From: Dasyornis broadbenti
Taxonomy: Eukaryota > Chordata > Aves > Passeriformes > Dasyornithidae
NCBI GenBank assembly: GCA_013397935.1
Contig: VZRN01000794.1
Span: forward strand, 1,415,980 to 1,479,979
Length of the DNA stretch: 64,000 bases
Direction of reading: 5' to 3'
Under the pieces are notes generated by a model. The model searched no databases. It worked only from the letters and a program-made list of their open reading frames with translations, and had not been told where the DNA came from. Made by a program: the position numbers and the translations under genes. Below are positions 24,301 to 35,130 of this stretch, piece after piece (positions within the stretch are counted from its first letter, which is position 1; every line of letters starts with the position of its first letter).

Positions 24301-24480
24301 AGGGATCTCTGAGGGGTGGCGGGAATGCCCTAGGATGGTGGTGGGGCTGAGGGATCTCTGAGGGGAAGCGGGAATGCCCAGGGATCGTGGTGGGGCTGAG
24401 GGGTCTCTGAGGGAAGAGGTGGGAAGGCCCCGTGATCACGATGGAGCTGAGGGGTCTCTGAGGGGAGGCGGGAACTGCCT
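24301..24480. repeat. Minisatellite, about 50-bp unit, four copies
   Basis: GATCTCTGAGGGG/GGTCTCTGAGGGG cores recur at about 24304, 24353, 24403 and 24454, each followed by a GCGGGAA/GTGGGAA segment and a GGGGCTGAG join. GC-rich and moderately diverged between units. It is open in more than one frame but shows no coding evidence. Confidence 0.88.
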
Positions 24481-25326
24481 CAAGGACAGCTGGTTCCAGC
24501 TGGTTCTGGCGGCCCAGCCCAGCCCAGCCCCTCAGACCTGCTGGTATGATACCTTGGGGAAATTGAGGTAAGGAAGGGAGAAAATACTGGAAAATAGAGA
24601 GAAATGACAGGGGGAAAAGGTGATAAACAGTCCAGTGAACATCAAGGGGGATTGAAGATGAGGTGGGGATCCTCCCTTGCCACCTGCGGAGACACCATGA
24701 TGGGGCAGGTGTGTGCCCCCTGATTTTCGCCTTGTCCTGCTGAGGCAAGGAGTGTGAGTGATGGTGTGGGTGACAGCTGGGCACCTCCAACCCACCACAG
24801 CCTGTGTTTGGGTCACATCATTTATGTGAGGAAAAGGTGGAAAACGAGCTCAGAAACGTGTGTTTCATCTGTATAGTGTTTAGGTGGGAAACGTACTGCT
24901 ACATGTTCAAACACTTCTGTCATTGCTGATTTTATCATCAGCGTTGTACAAGATTTATTGGCCTCTCTTAGCTTCACTGCTTTCAAAGGATTGTCCTAAT
25001 GTTCTTGCATTTTCTTAATGACTTGACATTGTTTCTTCTCGAAAAAGTTTAAAATAAAATAGAAAAATCTGCTAGGTCAGGATTCTACTTATTTCTCTTT
25101 TCCCTTTCCCCAGGATGCACACAAGCAGACTGTGGGTGCAGTTGCTCTTTTGCAGTCAGATAACATCCTTTCTTCCTCCTAGAAGCAAAGACCATTTAAA
25201 ATGGAATTTTTATTCATACCTTTTCATCTTACTGCTTTTCTGTTCTTGGAGAAATACAAAATGGTGAACGGTTCCTGTGCCATTACATCTCCACTATGTT
25301 CACAGAAATTGGAAGAGTGAGCAGGG

Positions 25327-25460
25327 CATTCATGACTTTTCTGCACCAGCTGATTATTCAAAGATTCTTGTGTGGGTTCAGGAATTGCTTTTTGCTAAGG
25401 AATAATGTGGTGGGTGTACAACTGCAGAGGGCAGGTGCTGCCTTTTGCTGGGGTCCTGTG
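25327..25460 (+). repeat. Direct duplication, copy B (134 bp)
   Basis: Same unit as 23971-24095, in the same orientation, about 1.36 kb downstream. It carries nine extra bases after CAGCTGAT. The most conserved internal part is ACTGCAGAGGGCAGGTGCTG. Confidence 0.88.
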
Positions 25461-28400
25461 GGCTGTGCTAGGCCAGGGAGATCTGCTTGACCCCAACGAT
25501 GTCAGTGGCACGTGAAGTTGCTTTAGGTTTGCATCCTCATTTAATATCTGTGCCTTTTGGGGAGTGGGGAGAGAGGGCGGCATCTTCATCTGTGGTGGGA
25601 GAGCAACGCTGCTGTTTGTCTTGTCAAAATTACATTCAATCCATCGTGCTGCTTAAAACTGACACAGTTCCATTTGTTTTTGTACTTTGGATGAAAGTAC
25701 TGCTTGGGTTTGGATTCAGCTCCTGGCCTGAAGTCGGTCTCTGCAGCTCCAAGGGATAAAATTTTGCTCCGCAGCAGCGGTAAGAGCCCTTGGCAAAGGC
25801 AGCTGTTAAAATCCCCTCAGGAAAGTGGGAGTCCTGTCTGTTTCCAGCATGCTCCTTTAAAAGAAGTACTTTCTTTCTGTGGAAAATTTTGTCCTTGATG
25901 AAGAGCTGAAAGCTGCCATCCTGGAAAGGAGAGGAGAGGAGCTGACCTGCCTGGGATGTGCATACCAGGACAAAGCAGCCTCATCCTTCTGGGCATTGGG
26001 TGCTCGTTTTCTCATCCCATCCCCATCATGGTGCCCAGCCCTGCATGGAGATTCCTTATGCATCAGCAGCACAGGTTCTGGGATGGGAGGTTTTGCCTGG
26101 GGAAGCACAAGGGGCTCCCGGCACCGGCTGAACATTACTTTGCCAGTGTTCCCAGGATGCTCAGGGACTCTGCAGTGGGATCTGTTTAGGGCAGATTCCT
26201 CAGCTGGAGCAAAGCAGGAGCAGCACCATCTCCTCCAGCTTGAGGCTGCATCTTTCTGGGTTAAAATAAGCATAGTACCCTGAGGGTTTGGAGGGTGCTG
26301 GGGAAAACCTGCTGGCTGAAGGGCAAGAGCCAGGGGGAATGGGGTGTCAGGTGAAGAAGGAGCCCCCTGAGGTCCCTGGAGCTACATGCAGGCACTGGCA
26401 AAGCTGTTGAGCTGCTGTGGAATATTGGTTCTTGGAGAAGCCTGTGTGCAGGGCTTTCAAGCTTCTGTGTTCTTTTCAAACATAACTGGGTTTTACTGAC
26501 TGGGACAGCTGCCTCTCCCCCTCTTTCCCAGCGGGGGTGTTGGGCTCTCTCTGGCCCCATGCAGCACGCTCTTTTGCTGGGATGGGGAAGCGCCGATTCA
26601 AAGGGCCTCATGCTGGTGGCTGGGAACGGTGGCTACGCTGGAGCAGAGATGCAAACCATGCTTGGAGCTTGGCTGCAGGCTGTGATGAGTTGGGGAACAT
26701 GGTCCTCTGGAGGTATGACCAAACCCATGGCAGAAAGGAAGAAGATGCATGTAGGGAACTTCTGTGTGAGTTCTGAAAGCCTTGTCCTTTCTGATCACAG
26801 GAGTACAGAGCCTGCAGGAAGTGTCCCTCAAGCCGAGATCGTTGCTGCTGCTGCTCATGGTGAGTTTGGCAGCCTTCACTTTGGAACTGGGCATGTATAA
26901 TGCTGCTGTTGGGATGTGCCTTTGTCTCTCTTGGGTCTTATCCTTGCCCCCTTTTGGTGGTGAGGTGCTGTGCAGCTACAAGTCCTCCTGACTCACCCAT
27001 GGAGCACTCCCAGGTTCCCTCTCCCAGCACAAGGGGCTGGGAAGTGAACGGGCACAACCCTGGGAAGGTTCCTGTGCTGTGCCCGTGCTCTGCTAGGCTG
27101 AGACCATGGCTCAGGTAGACGTGGTCCATCCCCTGATGGTCCCCAGCTTCCCACAATTTGGTATTTCCTAAAATAGTGTTAGTTTTCCAGGAAAGGGAGG
27201 TGAAATATCCAAGCCCCCAAAACAGCCCCATCTCTGGACTTAGTTCAGTTTCCAGACAGCTCTTAGCTTATTTCCATATAAAACGTATTTGTGCTGCTGA
27301 AAGCATCTGATGTACCTGACGGAACGAGCTGTCTAAGGAATTCTCTCTGTCTTAGCCCAGCATACACATGTGTGTCATGGGGTCATCCCACAGCCCCCAT
27401 CCCAGGAACAGGGACAAAGACACTGGGCTGGGTGGGATGAGCTGTTTGAGCATCCCATGACGAGCAGTCCCCTTGCCCAGCAGTGGAAGGAGGGGTTGTC
27501 AGCACCCACAGGGTGCCTGCAGCACCCCTGTCACACCTCATCCTGCTATCCCAACCCTGGCACCTTGTGAACAGGGCAGGATGTGGCCCTGCCACCCCCA
27601 GCCTGGTGACAGCAGCAGGGGCACGCCAGCCCCCCACCCCAATTATTGTTGGGTGTCGCAAAAGACATTGAAAAGCAAGGAGGAGAGCAGTGAAGAGGGT
27701 CATTTTAGTGGTTCTTTCTCTCTTCTTTTTTTTCCCCCCCGAGAAGGAAGTTAGAAAAGCAGAGCCCTCAAAGCCGCATTGAAAGGGTGACAGAGACGGG
27801 ATAATGCGTAAGACTGAGGGAAGGAATCTCAGAGCACTTGCCACGGTGTTTTAATGATCTGTTAACAATTACCCCTTTCAGGGGAGAACATATGGTAGAT
27901 GGTTTGCTTTAAAAAAAAAAAAGGACAAAAAAGAGAAAAAAATAAATTACTTCAGAAACTTAAATGATGGTGGAAAATGGTGAGCATTGCGGTGAAGAGC
28001 TGGGGGAGGGAGGTGTAGCCCCCGGAGTGAGGGGATGTCAGATGATGAAAGGATGTCAGATAATGTGTCCCTAAGCACGGGGGTTTTGCTGGAGCCAGAG
28101 AACCCCGAAAAGCACCGGTACCCGGGATCTGCTGGGGGTAACAGGTTGGTTGCCTGAAAATGAAGGAAAATTATGAGAGTGCTGATAAAACCAGGGAAGC
28201 TGCTAGACCCTTTAGGACATGGGCTGGAGCATCCCCCCCCAGCCCCTGCTGAAGCCCAGCTGCGCGGGCAGGGCTGGTCCTGTGCTCCCCTCCCTGCAGC
28301 TGGGGCAGATGGTTACAATGCTCTGGCAGTACGCAGGTGGCAAGTGCTTTGAGGTTTCCCTGCTGTTACCTGCCTTGAGATCGTTGCCCTTCTGCCACTG

Positions 28401-30620
28401 GAACCTGTTGGCATGAGTTTAGTTTGTGGCTCACCAAAATCACATAGACAGGCTGGTGGTAACCTGTCTTGCAGAGCTGGGCCGCAGCTAAAATTCTGGT
28501 TTACAACTGCAGTGTTTTGTGTGAAAATACACAGAATTGTTATTTAAATTTTTGTTGCAAATGCATAATTTCTTATCGAGATACAGGAGTCAGGCTGGGT
28601 GCTCACCTTTGCAGAGATCCTGGCATGGGCTGGCAGGAGGGACTGTGCTGCTTGTGGGCTCCCCATGTTCATTATACACATGGACTTGGGGAAGAAAATG
28701 GTCCCATCTGGATATAAAATTGTCTTCTCCTCAGCACTGCAGAGGTGCAGGGTAGGATAAGGCTCCAATTCAAAGGTTAGGAATTTGGCAGATGGAGCCC
28801 AGTGCTGGAGGAAGCATTGAGAGTGGGGTTGGGAGAGGGGTACCGGCATCGCGTATGTGCAGATGGGCAGGGATGGCTGGGGAAAGCTGGGATGGGACAC
28901 TATCGCTGCCTGACCAGTGCAAGGTGTGCTAGGAGACGGACGTGAAGATGTGGGGAAGGGAGAAAGGGGATGGCAAAACTGTAACAGAGGAAGGGATGAT
29001 GCTTCCTGAGACTGAAAGGAGGGAGGAGATGGGAAGAGATCAGACAGGCACAGGGCTGGTCAGAGAGGGGATGGGGTCATGCACTGGGAGTATGGGCATT
29101 TGCTGGGATTGGTGTGGGGGCTGAAAGCACATTCAACCCTGTGGGCCACTCATCACAGCACTGTAGGCTGCCAGATGTGGATGGCACAGCTGAGAATGGT
29201 GATGGGAAGATCATGAAGTGGTTACCAGTAAGTACATGGGGCCAGTGGGCAAAATATCCACATCTTCGAGTCATGTCCCTCCTGGCAGTAGTGGTTTGAC
29301 TTGAGCAGTGACCTCTGCACCACACTGGGCCTATCTCCCTGTGGTGGCACCAATTTCAGTTGGCAAGGAAAGGGTTAAAGCCCCCCCAGCTTGCTCTGTC
29401 TCATGTTGAGGGCTTCGATGAAGCACTGTAGAGGGGTGAGTGGTGTGTGACTCCATCTGGGCACCTCTGCCCTTTTTTCCAGATGGGACAGGGTATTTCC
29501 TTCCAAACTTTTGGCTTTTAGCAACGTCTTTGCTTCTCAAAAGCCAGCTCGGGTGCATTCTGGTATGATCAAAGTCTACTGGTGGACCCTCTAAATCAAG
29601 AGAGGTAAGCACATCTTTAATTATTTTTGGAGGTGAGGAAGCACCATCTGTCTGTTTGATGGGCAGCTGGGGAGTGAGGAGTTTCAGAGAGAGCCAGTAT
29701 CACCAGTCTGCTGTGCTTATAACCTCATCATGCATCAAAATGCCAGAAGTTTTATTTTTATCCTTATAGGAACGAAGGGCTGGTCAGGAAGGTGGCAGTC
29801 CGAGCTTGGCATACCCATATCTGTAATTATTCACTGATGGCTGAAGGAGAGTTGATGCAAACGAATACTGAAGCGGAAAGAATGTGTTGTCCAACTGGTA
29901 GCTGCAGAAGTTGACACTGCCAGCTGGCAAAGTCTGAGTGCTGGGTAGTGGTGGTGGTGGAGGATTCTGCCAGATCTCACCAGAAACTCGGTGTTAAGTT
30001 TAAAGAACTTGGAAAACATAACTGAGGGAGATGTGTAACCAACCCTGTCTGCACAGGCTGTCATCAGGGTGGAGGAGAAACCCTTTTTTCTAGCAGGTGA
30101 GACAGGCTGAGGCAAGGAGATACTTGCCACAAATGGGGAGAGGAATAAGCCTGGCAGAGCTGGGAAGGATGGGAGGAAACTGGTGCCAAGAGAAGTGAGG
30201 ACCATCTTTCTCTACTCGGGCAGATGCTTGGATGGTTGAGTAAATACTTTAAGGTAACAGGTTTCATAGAACCCACCTGTAGGCATCACAGACCAGTACC
30301 CAACTGTACTTGTCACTTGTCCCCTGCTGTTCCTCTCCATGGGATATTTCTTTTCCTTTCTTCTATCCAGAGATAATCCAGGTTTTTGCTATGTTCAATA
30401 TTATTGCATTCTGATCCAAAATGCTGCAGAAAAGCTGTCTGCTCTTGCAGCCTTATGAAGCCATTTCCAGTCAGGCTGTTTTAAGGGCAGGTAAGCATGG
30501 AGAGAGGTTTGTTGTAGAGTGTGATTGCACACTGAAAACTCTTGGAATTTTTATCAGAGCTTCTCCTCTTCTGGTGAAGTGACGGCATCCCCTATCCCAG
30601 GGCTTATTTCTCCTTGAACA

Positions 30621-31040
30621 GAATGATAGAATGGTTTGGATTGGAAAGAATGCTAAGGATCATTTAGTTCCACCCCCCTGCCATGGGCATGGACACCTTC
30701 CACTAGACCAGGTTGCTCCAAGCCCTGTCCAACTTGGCCTTGGACACTCCCAGGGATGCGGCAGCCACAGCTTTTCTGGGTAACCTGTGCCAGGGCCTCA
30801 CCACCCTCACAGGGAGGAATTTCTTCCTAAAATCCAATCTAACCCTGCCCTTTGTCAGTGTGAAGCTATTCTCTTCTTTCCTGTCACTCCATGCCCTTGT
30901 CCCAGGTCCCTCTCCAGCTTTTTTGGAGCCCCTTAGGCACTGGAAGGGGCTTTAAGGTCTTGTTTCCTTGGAGCCTTCGCTTCTGCAGGCTGAACGCTCC
31001 CAGCTCTCTCAGCTACAGCTTCGGTGCTCCAGCCTTGGGG
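30621..31040 (-). mobile_element. CR1 LINE 3' end, about 420 bp
   Basis: Longest CR1 copy in the window, in reverse orientation: GATAGAATGGTTTGGATTGG at the left end (3' terminus), then CATTTAGTTCCACCCCCC, CACTAGACCAGGTTGCTCC, CTGGGTAACCTGTGCCAG, GGAATTTCTTCCTAAAATCC and finally GGTGCTCCAGCC. It lies at the left border of the NEUROG3 GC-rich domain. Confidence 0.95.
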
Positions 31041-32039
31041 CATTTTGCTGCACGATGAGGTAACCGGTGCTGAGGACTGGTCATATTGGCTCGCCCTGGA
31101 ACTTCTCACCCCTCACCAACCCATTAAGCGGACAGACCGTGCTCTATAGTGCCCAGCTTAGCGCTCGCCAAGTAATGAATGACTTCCCGAGGCGCTCCTT
31201 CCGTCCCGGCGGACGCTCCCCGTCCCTGCCCAACTCCCTCCCCGAGGCCGCGCCGCTGCGCGCGCCCGTGCGCTCTGTCAGGCAATTCCGGGGGACGCAC
31301 TCCAGCTGCCTCTTGTCGGGGCTCGCCTATCCGCTCCTATTTGGTTTTTTAATATATATACATATTTTTCTTTTCGCACCCCTTCTTCTCTCACTCTTGT
31401 AGGAAAAGGAGGAAGGGGGGGAGGAAGGGAGAAATATTGTTTGAATTCACAAAGGGGGGCATCTGGCGCACCTTGCGCCTGGCATCTGTGCTCCTTGTGT
31501 CCCGAGCAGCGCGCTCTCACCGGGGCGAGGGGCAGGAGGGGCCAGCGTGCATCTGTTGGACGCCACAATAAAGTCACAAAACAGCGGCGCGGGCCCGGCC
31601 CCGCCGCGCTGCCCTCTCAAAAGGGGACGCGGGGCTGCGGCTCCCAGGTATTATGAGCCGGGTAGGTAGGGCCGGGGCAGCAGCTGCTCCGCCGACCCGC
31701 CCGACATATGGCACCGCAAATCACGGTACCTCCTGAGCAGCCCGGCCGGGGGGAGCGGAGGAAGAACGGGGCGGCCCCCGGGGCAGGTGCCTCCGCCGTG
31801 CGCCCGCCGCTGCCACCGCCGCATCGCCGGCCCCGCGGGTGCGCACCGGTGGCCCCGAGGTGGGTGGAGGACACGAAGCAGCCGGCAGCCCCCGGACCCT
31901 GGGGTCACCCCCAGGATCGAGAGCAGGCTCAGCCTTATCAGTCCTCCCCTCTTCCGAGCAAACAGCCCCCGGCGGGCGGGCGGACGGGCTGCGGCCGAGC
32001 CCCGGCTCGCCAAACGTTCCCGACGCCTGGCAGGCGAGG

Positions 32040-32560
32040 GATGCGCCGGGGCCGCTCTGGTTACCATATGTTTTCAATAAAATAAGACAAATAGGGCCGG
32101 GAGATAGGGATTGCAGTAAACCTGTTATAAAGCAGCATAAACCAGGCCAATGTAAACGGCAGCAGGGCCCCTCCTGGAAGGGCCGTTGGGTGCCAGCTCC
32201 GCACCGGGCGGCCCGGCCAGGTGTGAGCGGGAGCCCGCAGCGGTGCCCCCGCAGGTTTTTATCACGTTCGTGGTAATATGGTGCTTGTTATGCTAACTAT
32301 GAGTAAACATCCCCGGCCGGGCTTTGTGGCGACGGGAGGGAGTTATCGGAAAGTGGCAGTGGGAAGGTGATTTAACAATAAAGTTGTCTTGTTTGCCAGC
32401 AGGTGATGTCTGCCCCCAGCCCCATGATTAATGCTTCCCAAAGCACTCCACTTTACAATCTCTTGTAATTATTTATTAAACGAAATCTATTTATTATTAT
32501 TTTAGCAAACAGCGGTACCAGGTGGGGCTTTCTTTTCCTCTTCAGCTTTTGTTTGAAGGA
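32040..32560. promoter_or_regulatory. Candidate NEUROG3 upstream enhancer (forkhead/SOX/homeodomain motif cluster)
   Basis: An AT-richer island inside the CpG domain, about 1.7-2.2 kb upstream of the NEUROG3 start codon. Seen: forkhead-type TAAAC cores near 32117, 32138 and 32152; GTAAACA at 32303-32309; opposed SOX-like half sites AACAAT (32374-32379) and TTGT (32384-32387); an E-box CAGGTG at 32400-32405; GATTAATG near 32426; a TAATTATTTATTAAAC tract near 32466; and AGCAAACA near 32514. Mammalian NEUROG3 has an upstream enhancer bound by FOXA and HNF factors. Equivalence here is inference from motif content and position only. Confidence 0.45.
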
Positions 32561-33842
32561 CGTTTGAAGTGGGCAGTCTGAGGCTTGGAAACTCGCTCGC
32601 CAGATTTTTTTGTCATCCAATTGCACAGGCACAAAAAACCCCCCCACCCCCGCCGGGCCCTTCCTATTCATCCTCCGCTGCCCTCCGAGCCGCCCCTCGA
32701 GCAGGGGCGCCCGAGCCGCCGCGGTGGCCGGCCCCCCTCGGCACCACTCCCCCGCCCTCCCAGTGGGGCTCTCCGCCCGCCGCACCGCGCTCCTGGAGAG
32801 GCAGCGCGCACAGCCCCGCACTGCCGCGCATCGCGCCGGCCAAGGCCACCCCGTGGGACCGGGAGCCGGGCCGGGCCGGGAGAGCTGCCCCCTGCCCCAC
32901 CGCGGCCTAACTGGGCCGCTCCGGCCGCTCCCGGCTCAGGGATCCCCGACCGGGATCCTCCGCACCGCTTTGGTGAAGGAGAAGGGGGACTCCAGCCCCG
33001 TCAGGGCTGCACCCCCTTGGCGGCCCTGCCCGCACCCCCGGGGGCGCCGTGCCGTGCAGGGGAAGGCCGGCTCCACTGCCCCCGGTCCCTCGCCCTCCGC
33101 CGGGGAAAGGTGCCCCTGGCCCGGGCCGCTCCCCGCCGCCCGCCGAAGCCGGTGCGCAAAAGTCCCCGGCACGTTTTGCGCACCGAGCTGCGGCGGCAGC
33201 GCGGCTGTCCCCGGGCCCAGCGCCGGGCCGGCGGGGCGAGGGTTGCCTCGGGCCTTGGGAGGCCCCTTCACCCTCGGGATCCAGTCACTGTTTCCCTTGG
33301 GGGAGCAAAGTCACGACGCAGGTGGAGGCTGGAGAACGGCGTCCCGTCCTCTCCGATGCTGGTGCTCGCAGCCCGCAGGGCAGCGCCCACAGCTCCGCTG
33401 GCCGATGCGCGGGGGACGAGGGGTTATTTCCGGCTCTTCAGGGGCGAGGAGAAGGGTGACGGGAGGCGGCGGGGTGCCCTCGCCCACCTCTGGGGTCGGA
33501 GGAGCTGTCCCAGGAGTGCCCCGCGGCGTCGGAGCCGCGGGAAGTGGTTGTGGCTGTGCCAAGGAGAGCGAAGCCGGAACGGTGCCAGCTGAACCCTCAC
33601 GTCTGGCACCGGGGGATGTCCCGCCTGGCCTGGCGGTGCGTCCCCGGCCACTCTGGGGCCCGGCCTTTCCCCGCGTTACTAAGCCTAGTGCTGAAGAGCC
33701 CCCTGTCACCGCTGGGGCCCTGTACCCCGCCCCGGCCCGCACTGCACCCCGGTGGAGCCCCAGAGAGTGCGGCCGCCCCAGCCGTGGTGCAGCCCCTTCG
33801 CGCGGGGTCGGCGGCTCGGCCTGGGGGTCCTGTCTCGGGGAG

Positions 33843-33843
33843 N
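33843..33843. other. Single ambiguous base
   Basis: One N in GC-rich sequence about 380 bases upstream of the NEUROG3 start. No consequence for coding calls. Confidence 0.95.
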
Positions 33844-33934
33844 CGCGGCACGACGCGGCGTGGAAGCCAGCGGGGTCTCGCGTGGCGGGGCCGGGGCAGC
33901 GGGCGGTGCCGGGCCCGGCACGCTCCCGTCGGGC

Positions 33935-34031
33935 TGATAAGATAAAAGCGTGCCAAGGGGTGGGTGCGGGCGGGGGGGCGCACACGCCGCTCGGCTGGGA
34001 AATCCCCATTGTCTGCCAGCCCTATATATAG
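33935..34031 (+). promoter_or_regulatory. NEUROG3: NEUROG3 core promoter (GATA pair, SOX-like site, TATA box)
   Basis: An 8-base TATATATA (34023-34030), within the palindrome CTATATATAG, stands about 200 bases before the start codon in otherwise GC-rich DNA, so it is a credible TATA box. TGATAAGATAA at 33935-33945 gives two overlapping WGATAR sites, and CCATTGT at 34006-34012 is a SOX-type site. A TSS around 34050-34060 would be expected. A CAG directly before the start codon (34222-34224) could be a splice acceptor for a 5' UTR intron, as in the mammalian gene, but I see no clear matching donor. Confidence 0.7.
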
Positions 34032-34225
34032 GGGCTTAACGGCAGTCGTGTGCCGGCGGCGCAACCTCTCCTGCCCGCACTCGAGGGACCGTGGGGAGGG
34101 GGGAGCGGCGCGGGGCGCGCAGCCAGAGCCGCTCTTCTGCCCCGTAGCCTTGGCCGGGCTCAGCAGACACAGACGCGGGGAAGAGGGCTCTCCCGGGCCG
34201 GCCAACGCGGGTTTGGCTTCGCAGG

Positions 34226-34754
34226 ATGGCCCCACAGAGCGACCGCTCGCCGGACGAAGGGCAGCCGTATTTCGGTGGCGCCGAGGACCCCTCCTCGGCG
34301 GCCGGAGGGGGATCCGCGGGCAGCCGGGGCGCCTCGCCGGCCCGCACCACTCTGGCCCCGCGGGAGACGGCGGTCCGCAGGAAGGCGAAGGCGCGGCGGG
34401 GCCGCGGCAAGGCGCGGAACGAGGGATTGCTCAGCAAGCAGAAGAGGAGCCGGCGCATGAAGGCAAACGACCGGGAGAGGAACCGCATGCACCACCTCAA
34501 CTCCGCCCTGGACGCGCTCCGCAGCGTCCTGCCCACCTTCCCCGACGACGCCAAGCTCACCAAGATCGAGACGCTCCGCTTCGCCCACAACTACATTTGG
34601 GCGCTCACACAGAGCCTTCGCCTGGCCGAGCAGAACCTGCCCGAGCCCCCCGCGCCGCCGCCACCCCCCNNNNNNNNNNNNNNNNNNNNNNNNNNNNNNN
34701 NNNNNNCCCGCCGCCTGGCGTCGCGGCCCCGCCCCCTCCCCCGCCTTCCTCTGA
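34226..34754 (+). CDS. NEUROG3: Neurogenin-3 (proneural/pro-endocrine bHLH factor), C-terminus interrupted by gap
   Basis: Nuclear bHLH activator that heterodimerises with E proteins on E-boxes. It specifies endocrine precursors in pancreas and gut and some neural progenitors. Residues 1-148 are intact. An acidic/Gly-Ser-rich N-terminus leads to a basic run (RRKAKARRGRGKAR, 51-64), then the bHLH at about 76-131: basic region RRMKANDRERNRMHHLN, helix 1 to VLP, loop TFPDDAKLTK, helix 2 IETLRFAHNYIWALTQSL. This is neurogenin-diagnostic; placement beside TSPAN15 and the residue choices point to NEUROG3 rather than NEUROG1/2. A 37-N gap begins at 34670, after a Pro-rich run. The frame beyond it is not determined. 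I suggest the reading that ends PSPAFL then TGA at 34752-34754, because neurogenins commonly end in Phe-Leu; this requires a true gap length divisible by 3. Coding is probably a single exon. Confidence 0.93.
34670..34706. other. Assembly gap (37 N) inside NEUROG3
   Basis: The run of N follows a CCG/CCC proline-codon repeat. True length is unknown. Compared with the roughly 214-residue mammalian protein, more sequence than 37 bases is probably missing if the proposed stop at 34752-34754 is right. Confidence 0.99.
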
Positions 34755-35130
34755 GCCCGCCGCCCGGCCAATGTCCCCCCGCTTGTGGCCTTCGAAGAGC
34801 CAGAGGGGCGGAGCGGGGGCTCCCCGCGCTGCGCGCCGGGGGGCGGCGGGAGCCCCGCTCCCCCCTCCCCGTCCCGTCCCGTCCCGCTCGGCTGAAAAGC
34901 ACAGCGGGAGCGGGCGGACAAAAACAAATCGTGGTTTTGTACTCGTTAACGGTAAATTATATTAATTTGTCGCTATCGGTATTTATTGATCATATTTAGT
35001 AACAAATATGTATTTTGTATATAAGAGTATTTTTAGCAGCGGTGGCCCAGCTTTCTGTATCGGCAGCTATTTTTTTGATTTTCTGAAGAAGAAGGAGAAG
35101 AAGAGGAAAATAAAGCGTGTCGCGGCCAGA
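34755..35130 (+). other. NEUROG3: NEUROG3 3' UTR (probable)
   Basis: GC-rich to about 34930, then abruptly AT-rich (ATTTATTGATCATATTTAG and similar) up to an AATAAA at 35109-35114 followed by a G/T-rich stretch. This sharp AT-rich block next to the CpG-rich coding part is the usual appearance of a neurogenin 3' UTR. The left limit depends on the unresolved stop codon. Confidence 0.6.
35109..35114 (+). terminator. NEUROG3: NEUROG3 polyadenylation signal
   Basis: AATAAA directly after a purine-rich GAAGAAG stretch and followed by GCGTGTCG, about 355 bases after the proposed stop. No other hexamer is seen between the coding region and this site. Confidence 0.65.

Larger units (their letters stand above)
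21700..30620. other. TSPAN15-NEUROG3 intergenic region, left part
   Basis: No exon with recognisable homology is seen on either strand in this 8.9-kb stretch. Items noted are a possible LTR-like block near 22670-22930, a 125-134 bp direct duplication (23971-24095 and 25327-25460), a four-copy minisatellite (24301-24480) and an A-run near 27910. Short open frames here lack domains and sustained coding character. Confidence 0.6.

Noticed and set aside
32286..32300. GTTATGCTAAC as an HNF1 palindrome
   Set aside because: Half sites are present but the spacer is three bases rather than the five of the HNF1 consensus, so I do not call a site.
32585..34031. Long open frames (335 and 473 codons, plus antisense ones) upstream of NEUROG3
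   Set aside because: They occur in several frames on both strands of a CpG-dense region where stop codons are rare. The translations are Pro/Arg/Gly/Ala-rich with no domain, cross the NEUROG3 core promoter and show no splice or start context.
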